The notes under the pieces: generated by a model
Databases searched by the model: none
The model's input: the letters and a program-made list of their open reading frames with translations, nothing else
What the model was told of the DNA's origin: nothing
In this document: positions 7,852-16,300 of the stretch, piece after piece
Layout: each line of letters starts with the position of its first letter
Numbering within the stretch: the stretch's first letter is position 1
Translations under genes and position numbers: made by a program
NCBI RefSeq assembly: GCF_020731285.1
Contig: NZ_JAJFOW010000034.1
Span: 1 to 64,000, forward strand
DNA: 64,000 nt
Reading direction: 5' to 3'
Origin: Cohnella baijiui
GTDB taxonomy: Bacteria; Bacillota; Bacilli; Paenibacillales; Paenibacillaceae

Positions 7852-8438
7852 CTCGTTTGCGCCTCCTCCGCTTTGGCTTGCATCGCTTTTACGCCTTCCA
7901 GAAACGTATCCACCAACAGACGAAAGGTTACGTCCAAATCCAGCTTCAGACCGAATCCTCCCTGCCGTTCCAGCGAAACGAATCCATGCAGCACGCTGCG
8001 GATCCCGCGGACCGCGTGAAGCGCGGCGTCACCCTTCAGCCCGTAGCTTTCGAGAGCGATGACCGTCATCTGCACGACGCGCCCGCCAGCTTCCTTCAAC
8101 TGCTCGTCGTCCGGCTCGGGCGCCCGCTGGATCGCTTCGTACAAGCCGGGATGCGCCCTGGCAAAGGCGAGATAGGCATAGCTGAACGCCCGGACCGAGT
8201 CATCCCCGGTCTGCCCCTCGATGGCCCGTTCGAACAGCTCCGTCATTTGCGTCAGCCCGGACAGCGCCATTTGGCGCCGCAGGTCCGGCAGGCCGTTCAC
8301 GTGGTTGTAAAGCGAGGGCGAGCGAATTTGCAGCTTTTGGGCGAGGGAGGCGAGGGTGACGGCTTCCAGCCCTTGGGCGTCGGCCAGCTCGGCGGCGGCG
8401 CGTACGACGGTCGGCAGATCAAGTCCGATTCTTGGCAT
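7848..8438 (-). CDS. TetR-family transcriptional regulator
   Basis: A 196-residue repressor. The N-terminal helix-turn-helix is visible (LDLPTVVRAAAELADAQGLE, then LASLAQKLQIRSPSLYNHV). The C-terminal helical domain (residues 80-185) resembles the TetR group with a WHG-type ligand domain. The start ATG at 8438 follows AAAGGAACGATATCC. It overlaps the preceding metallo-hydrolase gene by 20 bases and is followed by a translationally coupled small peptide ORF. Twin inverted repeats in front of the operon (9199-9237) are the obvious candidate operators, implying autorepression. The inducer is unknown. Confidence 0.9.
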   Translation of the reverse strand: MPRIGLDLPTVVRAAAELADAQGLEAVTLASLAQKLQIRSPSLYNHVNGLPDLRRQMALSGLTQMTELFERAIEGQTGDDSVRAFSYAYLAFARAHPGLYEAIQRAPEPDDEQLKEAGGRVVQMTVIALESYGLKGDAALHAVRGIRSVLHGFVSLERQGGFGLKLDLDVTFRLLVDTFLEGVKAMQAKAEEAQTR

Positions 8439-9174
8439 GGATATCGTTCCTTTCGGGGTGCGTATTCAGCTTGCGTTCCGCGGCGGCGATGGCTGCATCG
8501 AGACGCTCCTGCGGGCGTTCTACCATGTTGCCGTGGCCGACGGCGAGCAGGGACGGGTTTAGCGCGCGCAGCTTGCGGGCGGAAGCCAGCGCGACTTCCG
8601 CGCTCCAGGTCGCCATCGCGGGGAAGGGGAATAGCGGCTTCATGTGGCCGGAAACGGCCATCCCCCCGCGCGTCTGGAGCGCGTCGCCGGCGATAAGCGC
8701 CTGATTGCGCGTATCGAGGAAGGCCATGTGTCCCGGCGTATGCCCGGGAGTCGCGACCGCGAGCAGCGATCCGATCCGGTCGCCGTCCTGCAGCAGCACG
8801 TCCGGCTCGGTGCGGATCGCGCCGGGCTTCGGCACGCCGCCGCGAACGGGAGCGGACGGCTCGCTCGGCTCGAGCGAGCCGTCGCCCTTCAGCAGCCTGG
8901 CGTCGCGCGCCGAGATGTACACCTTCGCGTCCGGCAGCGCCGCCTTCAGCGCGTCCAGCCCGCCGATGTGATCGCTGTGCGCGTGCGTCAGCACGATTCG
9001 CGCGATCGGCTTGCCGATTCGTTCGGCGGCTTTCAGGATGCCTTTCACGCCGAACGGCATCGCGGTGTCGATGAGCGTCAGGCTGTCCGGCTCCTCGACC
9101 AAATAGGCATTGACCGGGAAAAAGCGGGGCATGAAGGTAACTTGATATATCGTTTGCTTTTGGATGACGCGCAT
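8419..9174 (-). CDS. Metallo-beta-lactamase-fold hydrolase
   Basis: A 251-residue hydrolase of the glyoxalase II/lactonase-like MBL superfamily. The zinc motif is VLTHAHSDHIGG (HxHxDH), followed by the third histidine in ATPGHTPGHMAF, the bridging aspartate in LIAGDAL, and a late histidine in LLAVGHGNMV. Length and simple layout fit a small-molecule hydrolase or quorum-quenching-type lactonase; the substrate is unknown. ATG at 9174 follows AAGGAGCGATTGCG. First gene of a four-gene unit with a TetR regulator, a 29-aa peptide and a membrane protein, suggesting response to a small toxic or signalling compound. Confidence 0.9.
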   Translation of the reverse strand: MRVIQKQTIYQVTFMPRFFPVNAYLVEEPDSLTLIDTAMPFGVKGILKAAERIGKPIARIVLTHAHSDHIGGLDALKAALPDAKVYISARDARLLKGDGSLEPSEPSAPVRGGVPKPGAIRTEPDVLLQDGDRIGSLLAVATPGHTPGHMAFLDTRNQALIAGDALQTRGGMAVSGHMKPLFPFPAMATWSAEVALASARKLRALNPSLLAVGHGNMVERPQERLDAAIAAAERKLNTHPERNDIHAKNRT

Positions 9175-9198
9175 CGCAATCGCTCCTTTTTTTCGTTA

Positions 9199-9237
9199 AC
9201 TAATCTCGTTAGTTTTATAATAACTAATAACATTAGT
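9199..9237 (-). promoter_or_regulatory. Twin palindromic operators, probable TetR binding sites
   Basis: Two copies of an inverted repeat, ACTAAT-CTC-GTTAGT (9199-9213) and ACTAAT-AAC-ATTAGT (9223-9237), lie 24 bases centre to centre, immediately upstream of the metallo-hydrolase gene. The second is a perfect palindrome. The A/T-rich stretch between them can serve as the -10 box on the minus strand. Position and symmetry fit repression by the TetR protein of the same operon. Confidence 0.75.
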
Positions 9238-9320
9238 TTTTGCAAGCGGAAAAATAAAAAAAAGGAGCCTCATTTTGTTGCGGCATCCTCTTCCGTCTCC
9301 AGTATCCCCCGATTGCCGAG

Positions 9321-9456
9321 GCGTTATCCGATTTTGGCGGTGATCTCGGCGCTTCGAACCCCAAATCTCGCTGCGTTATCCCGTATCGACGGACATCTTG
9401 GCGCTCCAAGTCCCAAATCCCGGTGCGTTAACCCGTTTCGGCGGACATCTCGGTAC
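9321..9456. repeat. 52-bp tandem repeat, 2.6 degenerate copies
   Basis: Units start at 9321, 9373 and 9425, each beginning GCGTTA(T/A)CC. Copies 1 and 2 are 52 bases; the third is cut after 32. Divergence between copies is considerable. The tract fills the space between the hydrolase promoter and the lipoprotein stop codon and has no coding potential of its own. Confidence 0.75.
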
Positions 9457-9458
9457 AA

Positions 9459-10082
9459 CTACTCCACAACCGCGTTGATGACGATCGCAAAGCGGACGCG
9501 CTTCAACGTTTCCGGCGTAAAGTCGACCGATCTCATCGCATTTCTATCCGTCGATTGAAAGCCCCACAGCGGCGTCTTGCCGGCCGGATCGCCGTCGAAG
9601 GCTTTGACGTGTTCGATCAAGCCCGAGCCCATGTAGGGGCCGCTGCCTTCAATGATCTCGTTCATCGAACTTAGGCCGTCCTTTACGACGACGACCGTCG
9701 TAAAGTCATAGTTCGTATCGGCGCCTTCCGCAATGACCGGCTCGGCAGAGAAAATGAGCTCATGATCGGCGGCATTCGGCTTCTTGTCCGTCTTGCCGTT
9801 CGCCGGCTTGTTGCTCATGCTCGTGATTTCAAAAGTTCGCGTCTTTTCCCCGTCTTCCCAGACGTCCGCCTCGATCCGCATCCCGTCCCTGTCGCCCCGG
9901 TAGTGGATCTTGACCGATCCGCTGAGCCGCCCCAGGAAAGGACTATACTTTCGCTCCGAACCTTTGAAAAGCTTGACGGGAGTGACGCGCATTTCCTCCG
10001 CTTTCCAGCCCGGCGAGCAAGCGCTCAAGAGGAGCAGACAAAGTCCCGCGAGCATTACCGCTTTTCGAATCCGAATAGCCAT
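9459..10082 (-). CDS. Predicted lipoprotein, function unknown
   Basis: A 207-residue exported protein. The N-terminus MAIRIRKAVMLAGLCLLLLS ends in the lipobox LLSAC, so it should be anchored to the outer face of the membrane. The mature part begins SPGWKAEEMRVTPVKLFKG and is rich in charged beta-strand-like stretches; no domain was recognised. The annotated ATG at 10082 follows GGCGGGGAGAC; the longer frame upstream has no signal sequence. It overlaps the upstream lipoprotein gene by 28 bases, so the two are probably co-translated and may act together. Confidence 0.75.
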   Translation of the reverse strand: MAIRIRKAVMLAGLCLLLLSACSPGWKAEEMRVTPVKLFKGSERKYSPFLGRLSGSVKIHYRGDRDGMRIEADVWEDGEKTRTFEITSMSNKPANGKTDKKPNAADHELIFSAEPVIAEGADTNYDFTTVVVVKDGLSSMNEIIEGSGPYMGSGLIEHVKAFDGDPAGKTPLWGFQSTDRNAMRSVDFTPETLKRVRFAIVINAVVE

Positions 10083-10492
10083 GTCTCCCCGCCTTCTATC
10101 CCCTCGCAGGAGGAAACTTTGAGCTTCTTCTCGCCCCGATCCGGCACGATGTCCGCGTCCTTGCACGTATAGGAGACCGCCTGCTGCGTCCCGAACGGGT
10201 CCCTGGAATAATCAGTTCGAATGAAAATGTCTTTGCGGCTCGCGAGCAATTCCGTCACGATGGGCGCCCCTTCGATCGATGTTTCCACCGCGAGCAAATA
10301 ACCGCCCCGATGCTGCTTGTAGTCGCGGACAAACTTCGTCGCCGTCGCGAGATCGTGCCGGTCGAACCGGACGAGGGTGTTTCCCCCTTGACGCTCCTGC
10401 GCGCGGGTGCTGCAGCCCGTCAGGAGAAGCGCGACGACGACCGACAGGGACAACCATTTGAGCCAAATCGCCCACCACGGTACATGAACCAT
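10055..10492 (-). CDS. Predicted small lipoprotein, possibly DUF4362-like
   Basis: A 145-residue protein with a hydrophobic leader and lipobox (VVALLLTGC at residues 19-27). The mature part has ATKFVRDYKQ, ETSIEGAPIVTELLASRKDI, RTDYSRDPFGTQ and TCKDADIVPDRGEKKLKVSSC. The order (start segment, EGxPI, IxxxxDxxxD, then a C-terminal C) recalls DUF4362 proteins of Bacillales; this match is from memory and unsure. The gene end overlaps the following lipoprotein start by 28 bases. The start at 10492 has a weak ribosome site, so an alternative a few codons downstream is possible. Confidence 0.7.
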   Translation of the reverse strand: MVHVPWWAIWLKWLSLSVVVALLLTGCSTRAQERQGGNTLVRFDRHDLATATKFVRDYKQHRGGYLLAVETSIEGAPIVTELLASRKDIFIRTDYSRDPFGTQQAVSYTCKDADIVPDRGEKKLKVSSCEGIEGGETWLFGFEKR

Positions 10493-10803
10493 CTACCCAC
10501 CGCCTTCTCTTGGAATGCGAAATGGAGGCCGAACGCCGCGACGCGGCTTGTACGCCCTTCCTATTCTGCAACGAACGGCTCATCCCCGAAGGAGGGATCC
10601 GGGTAATCCGCTCGCACGTGAAAACGTTCAGGCACAAGATCGGGGACAAGACATCCCTTGTCATTCAGATCTATCAGACGGCCGCAGACCTTTACCTGCC
10701 GGACGTCGCCATCTTCGCGGGCGGCGAGCAGACCGATCCAGCGCGCTCCGCGCGCTCGGACCGGTCTTTTGGCGTGCCGACACCGGCGTGCCGGCTACGG
10801 CTG
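10493..10803. other. Gene-poor gap with one strong hairpin
   Basis: No convincing gene is seen. A plus-strand frame is open across the gap, but it continues through the antisense of the epimerase gene and has no recognisable domain. A long imperfect inverted repeat spans about 10731-10767 (GCGCGC arms plus flanking GACCG/CGGTC) and is followed on the plus strand by TTTT, so it could terminate plus-strand transcription; the minus-strand side lacks a T-run. Confidence 0.4.
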
Positions 10804-11823
10804 CTATTCTGCTTCCGCGGACGAGCCTGCGCCCGCCTTCCGCAGCAGCTCCCGTTCCCGCTCGCGCGACATGCCGGCCCGGCGTCCCGCATCCGTTCCC
10901 CGCGTAGCGTCCCAATCCGCCGTATCCCGGACCGTCTCCGCGAGCGGCCGGAACGAAAGCCCCTCGCCCAGCGCGCGTTCGATCCCGATCGACATCAGAT
11001 GGGCCACGTCCGACGTCTCGCCCGTACCGGGAATCCAGAGCGGGATTTCGATCCAAGGGCCGGCGCCTTGCGCGAGCAGCGCCTCGTCGTCCAGCCAGGC
11101 GAGACGGGCATCGGCATTCAACGTCTCCGCGCAAAGCGCTAAAAATTCCTGCATGCCTAGCCGCCGCTCCGGCCCGGTCGCGTTAAACGTGCCGGTCCGC
11201 CGTTCTTCGGTCATCCGCACAATCCATGCGGCCAGATCGCGCACGTCGATGAACTGGACTTGCGCGTCCGGCTTGCCCGGCGCCAGCACCTCGCCCCCCT
11301 GGCGAATGCGGCTCGGCCAGTAGGTGAACCGGTCGGTCGGGTCCAACGGACCGACGATCAAGCCCGGCCGCACGACGAGCGTCCGATCGGGCATGGTCTC
11401 TTCGATCGCCGCTTCGCAGGCCGCCTTCAATGCTCCGTAATGCTGGCTGACGTCCTCGGCAGCGGGATCGTCCAACTGAGCGAGAGGCCAGTCCTCATTG
11501 GCGCCCGGCCGGCTCAGATCGGCGTAAGCCGAAACGCTGGAGATGAAAACATAGCGGTCCACCGCGTCCCGCAGCAGCTCCGCCGATTGGCGGACGATTC
11601 GCGGCACGTAGCCGGAGCAATCGATGACGGCGTCCCACCGTCTGCCCGCGAGTGCGCCCAACCGGCCGTCCCGATCGCCCAGAAGCCGCTCGACGCCCGC
11701 CGGCAGCGGTGCCGCCTCCGACTGTCCGCGATGGAAAATCGTCACTTCGTGCCCGCTCGCCAGCGCGGCTTGAACCAAGTGGTACCCCAGAAATTTCGTT
11801 CCTCCGAGCACTAGCAGCTTCAT
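10804..11823 (-). CDS. NAD-dependent epimerase/dehydratase (extended SDR)
   Basis: A 339-residue Rossmann-fold enzyme. The nucleotide-binding motif is at the extreme N-terminus (LVLGGTKFLGYHLVQAAL). DAVIDCSGYVP and FISSVSAYADLS follow as the usual SDR strands, and the YGALKAACE motif supplies the active-site Tyr and Lys. The substrate is unknown; family members act on nucleotide sugars or plant-type ketones. The ATG at 11823 follows AAGGAGAGGGCGACG; the 75-residue longer frame is rejected because it runs through the neighbouring gene. It lies 61 bases after the small CWC gene on the same strand and may share its transcript. Confidence 0.88.
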   Translation of the reverse strand: MKLLVLGGTKFLGYHLVQAALASGHEVTIFHRGQSEAAPLPAGVERLLGDRDGRLGALAGRRWDAVIDCSGYVPRIVRQSAELLRDAVDRYVFISSVSAYADLSRPGANEDWPLAQLDDPAAEDVSQHYGALKAACEAAIEETMPDRTLVVRPGLIVGPLDPTDRFTYWPSRIRQGGEVLAPGKPDAQVQFIDVRDLAAWIVRMTEERRTGTFNATGPERRLGMQEFLALCAETLNADARLAWLDDEALLAQGAGPWIEIPLWIPGTGETSDVAHLMSIGIERALGEGLSFRPLAETVRDTADWDATRGTDAGRRAGMSRERERELLRKAGAGSSAEAE

Positions 11824-11884
11824 CGTCGCCCTCTCCTTCTTCGGATCGTATCCGTTATGCGTTCGGTTCGCCGGGCGCCGCAGT

Positions 11885-12097
11885 TCAGCCGTTCGGCTTT
11901 GGGGCCGCGCCGCGGGTGGCGCAGGCTTGGCAGACGCAGGCTTTGCCCCGTCGCTCGTCCGGAATCGCGGCGAGCAATTCCTTGGGAACTCGCGTGCGCA
12001 TGCACCAGCACGTCTCGATCGGTCGGCCGGCCAGCAGGGCGCAGCCATTATCCCCTCCGCAGACCGGACAGATCGCGGGATCGATGTTTTCGTTCAA
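11885..12097 (-). CDS. Cysteine-rich CWC-family protein
   Basis: A 70-residue protein with the spacing CPVCGGDNGC, then ETCWCM, then ACVCQACA, and the linking segment VPKELLAAIPDERRGK. This pattern is that of the Cys_rich_CWC family (small zinc-ribbon-like proteins of unknown function). A longer frame begins at 12247 but its first 50 residues look unrelated; a TTG at 12097 with GGAGGAGATGACC upstream gives the expected family N-terminus and is preferred. Probably co-transcribed with the epimerase that follows. Confidence 0.8.
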   Translation of the reverse strand: MNENIDPAICPVCGGDNGCALLAGRPIETCWCMRTRVPKELLAAIPDERRGKACVCQACATRGAAPKPNG

Positions 12098-12354
12098 TAG
12101 GTCATCTCCTCCCCGCGTTCCATCGTCTACAATTAGACGAGAATCCAGGAAAATAGTTCCTCCCCCGCGCGTCGTCCCGGCAAATCCGAACATAAGGTAA
12201 ACGTCTGAAACCCGGCCCGCGATACGCCCGACGGCGAGCAAGGCCATTAGCGGTTGTCCTCCTCTTCTCCCTTCGACTAGAATGGGGAAAAGCCGATCCG
12301 CCGCGCCTCCTCCGGGAGGACGAGGGGATCGATAAGGAGGCTTCCTGCAAAGCG

Positions 12355-13317
12355 ATGAATATCGTCATTTTGGACGGTCATACGCTCAATCCCGGCGACC
12401 TCGGCTGGGAAGGTCTTGAGGCGCTCGGCTCGCTCACGGTATACGGCCGGACGTCCCCCGAACAAATCGTCCGCCGCGCGGCAGGCGCTTCGCTCGTGCT
12501 CACGAACAAGACGCCGCTGCGGGCGGACGTATTGGCGCAGCTGCCCGAGCTACGCTATATCGGCGTGCTGGCGACCGGCTACGACGTCGTAGATGTCCGT
12601 GCCGCCGCCGAACGGGGCATCGTCGTGACGAACGTGCCGGATTACGGAACGGACTCCGTCGCGCAGTTCGTTTTCGCCCTGCTGTTGGAGCTGTGCCACC
12701 GGACCGGCCTGCACAGCGACTCGGCGCATCGCGGCGAATGGGCGGCCAGCGCGGACTTCTGCTACTGGCGCACGCCGCAGACGGAGCTCGCCGGCAAGAC
12801 GCTCGGCATCGTCGGCATGGGCCGCATCGGCGCCCGCACCGCCGCGCTGGCCGACGCGTTCGGCATGCGCGTCCTCGCGTCGGGCCGCAGCGTGGAGCCG
12901 CAGCCGGGAGATCCGCCGTTCGCGCGCCGCGCCGACCTGCAGACGCTGCTCCGCGAGGCGGATGTCGTCAGCCTTCATTGCCCGCTTACGCCGTAGACCG
13001 AGCGGTTGATCAACCGCGACACGCTCTCGCTCATGAAGCCGGGCGCCTACTTGATCAACACCGCGCGAGGCAAGCTCGTCGCCGAGCGGGACCTGGCCGA
13101 AGCGCTGCGTACGGGCGCGATCGGCGGAGCGGCGCTCGACGTGCTGTCGCAGGAGCCGCCACCGCCCGATCACCCGCTCGTCGGAGCGCCCAACTGCATC
13201 TTGACGCCTCACATCGCCTGGACGTCGTTCGAAGCGCGCAGCCGTCTGCTGCTGACCGCGACGAGCAACGTCGCGCGTTTTCTCGCAGGCGCGCCCGCGA
13301 ACGTCGTCGGCCGCTGA
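12355..13317 (+). pseudogene. D-2-hydroxyacid dehydrogenase with an internal amber codon
   Basis: The two halves (12355-12996 and 12997-13317) are in the same frame and together give a 320-codon NAD-dependent 2-hydroxyacid dehydrogenase of normal length. The catalytic/coenzyme regions are intact: YIGVLATGYDVVDV, GKTLGIVGMGRIGARTAAL, INTARGKLVAERDLAEAL, LDVLSQEPP and the late HIAW. A TAG at 12994-12996 interrupts VVSLHCPLTP-TERLIN; a glutamine (CAG) is expected here, so one C-to-T change explains it. Without readthrough, the N-terminal product would lack the catalytic Arg/Glu/His region. It may be a recent pseudogene, a suppressed codon or a sequencing error. Ribosome site AAGGAGG lies rather far (13 bases) from the ATG. 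Confidence 0.85.
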
Positions 13318-13342
13318 CGCGCCCGGCGGCGTCTCCTCGCGC

Positions 13343-16300
13343 TTACGCGCCGAAGTACCAGGAGGAGAACCATTGTAGCGCATGCGCTACATACGTTTGC
13401 TTCACCGTCGCGCCCGACAGGATCGGATAGAAGAGTGCGAACAGCCCGAGAACGACGCCCATATAGACGTATACGGCGAAGCGCGACAGTTGACGACGCT
13501 CGCGTCCGAGCTTGATCAGGTAGACGGTAAGCAGAATGAGGAACGGTACGCTCGCAAAGAAATGATAGATGAACGTCAGCCGTTGGACGCCCACCCACGG
13601 CAAATACTCCGCCGCCAGGCCGATGAGCAGGAACGTGAGCATCGGATCCGGCTTGCGCAGACGGACGCCGATCGCGACGAGCGCGGCCGCGGATCCGACC
13701 CACCAGACAGCCGGATTGCCCAGCGCCGAGATGCTCGACACGTAGCCCGCCGCCACCGATCCCGCGTAGTACCAGATCGGCTTCACGATCAGCGGCCACT
13801 CCCACCAGCTGGAGGCGAACGGGTGCGTCGCGACGAGGTGGCTGTGGTAGTTGTACATGAACTTCTGATAGCTCAGCATGCCGTGCAGGTCGTGGCCCGG
13901 CCCCGGCACGAGGAAGAACGGGATGTAGCTGAGCGTGTAGATGACCGCGGGCACCAGCAAAAACGCCAAGCAGCACCAGCCGACGATCTGCCGCACGTAC
14001 TTCGTCTCCTTGAAGCGCCGGAAAAGCGCGATCGCCAGGATGACGGCCAAGCCCGCCCCGGCGTAGATGTCGATCCACTTGGACGCTGCTCCGATCCCGA
14101 ACATCAACCCCGCCAGCCCCAGCGGCATCGCGCAAGCGCGGAACGACGCGCCACTCAAGCTCCGGACGTAGAACTTGTACATATAGAAGTACATCATCAG
14201 GATGAAGAACACGCCGTACACGTCGATCGTGGCGATGCGCGTTTGCGTGAAATGCATGAAATCGAACGCGATCAGGAACGCGGCCAGGAAGGCATATTCG
14301 GTCTTGCCGAACAGCCGCTTGGCGAACAAGTACATCAGCGGGATCATGGCGATCCCGAACAGCGTGCCGACGATGCGCCAGCCGAACGGATTCATGCCGA
14401 ACACGGCGACACCGAGCGAGATGAGCACTTTGCCGAGCGGCGGGTGGGTTGTTTCGTACGGCTCGATGTGATGCAGAAATTCGTATGCGGTTCGCGCGTG
14501 ATAAATTTCGTCGAAGTACATGCTGTTCAAATAGGACGGTTTGGCGGGCACGGAGCCGGGCTCGTCCACGAGGCGGCTGCCTTCCGACGGATCCGTAGCG
14601 GCAGTCGCCAGCGGCTGCCGCCGCTCGTCCCGGAACGCGAGCTCGTAGAGCGTCGCGCCGGGCTTGGTGGCGGAAAGCCGCGCGTAACGCGCCGTGAAAG
14701 CGGCCTGCTGCTCCTTCCACTGGAAGATGGTGCCGCCGTTCATCTCGAACTGCAGCGCGGGTGTCCAGTTTTGCCCGTCCGTCGACTGCGACAGCTCGAA
14801 CGCACCGTCGCCGATCCCCCCGTACCAGAGGACGCTGCCGACGGTTACAGGCTGCCCGAAGTCGAAAACGACGGCGCTTCCGGCTGCTTTCGGCTGCCAG
14901 GCGGTGTCCGGGTTTTTCCACGTTCCCAGGTTGATTAGCGCCAGGATCGCATATACCGCCGTCAGTCCGGTGACGAGAAGTCGGTCGATCCGCTGCAGGC
15001 GCCGGTCCCCGTGCCGCGCCATTTCCTCGCGGAAGTCGGTTTCCGCGGAGGCCGCGCCGCGAGTGCCCGGCCGCGCAGCGGACTTGCCGCTCCGGGAAGC
15101 GTCCTGCGGCTTTGCCGGCGCCAGCGCGGCAGCCTTCGCCGGCGTCCAGCCGACGTAGACCGCGTAGCCCGCGATGACGAGATTGCACAGCGAGAGGAAA
15201 CGGAACCAACCGTCCTTCGCAGCCAGGTAATACTGTTGGTCCAGGCTGAACTTGAAGACGTATGCGACGTCGCCGAAGTGGGTAAACGTGAGCGCGAAAA
15301 ACATCCAAAGCATCCTCCGGTCCTTCAGCAGCGCATAAGCCGCCAGCGCGAGGACGACGGCGGGATAGCCGTAGCGTTCGTGCATATTCGTCTTCAGGGC
15401 GAAGATGAGCACGTTCGCCAAGAAGGCAAGATAAACATAGTGCGAGAGCGGCCGCTGCCGGTACCGGTAGGCGAGGACCGCAAGCAGGGCCACGACGAGC
15501 GCGACGAACAGATAGCTCCAGAACGTCAGCGCGCCCGTCATCCGGGCGGCGTTCAGCCCGAGCAAGCCGTACAGATTGGCCGCGTTCAACGTCGCGTAGG
15601 GGTAGCTCTCGAACATCGCCAGGTAACGCCGGACGATCCAGAGCGGCTCCTGTCCGATCGAGAAGGGCAGAACGAGCAGGACGAAGGCGGCCGCGCCGTA
15701 GAGGACGGAACGCGCCCAGGTCTTGACTTCTTTCCGCTGCCAGAGGGCGAGGAGAACGACGGGAATGAGGACGACGGCCTGAGGCTTGATCAGGATCGCG
15801 ATCACGAGACAGGCCGCGGCGCGCGCCCGCTTGTTGTCCGCGATCAGCCAGACGGTCAGGAGGACGAAAAGCGTGAAGACGGAGTCGATCTGTCCCCAGA
15901 CGACCGAGTTTTGGAACACCATCGGATTGAACAGATACAGCGGCGCCAGCAGGAGGGCGGCGCGGGCGCCGGCGTGCTTATACGCCAGCTTGTACACGAT
16001 CGCGGCGGCCAGCAAATCGGCGACGATGGACGGCAGTTTCAGGAGAATAAGCGAAGCGCGCGACAGGTACTCGAGCTCGAAGACGTGCTGTAGCAGGCCG
16101 ATGACGTACAGGATGTAAATATACCCGGGCGGGTAGTCCACGAACATATCGGCGGTGTAAAAGCCGGGCAAACCCGCCTCGTAGGCATGATTGGCCCAGG
16201 CATAAAAGTCGAGGATGTCGATGGGGTGGCCCGCGAGAAGGGGCGCGCATAGCACGCGCAGCGCCAGAGCGGCAGCGAAGAGCGGCAGCGCAAGGCGCAG

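Noticed and set aside
10510..11142. Plus-strand frame of 210 codons beginning in the gap
   Set aside because: Its second half is the antisense of the epimerase gene, and no domain or ribosome site supports it.
12355..12996. Two separate short dehydrogenase genes
   Set aside because: Both pieces are in one frame, separated only by a TAG, and together match one full-length enzyme.
13209..15308. A 699-codon frame on the minus strand
   Set aside because: Lies within the glycosyltransferase fusion in another frame; Arg-rich, no hydrophobic spans.
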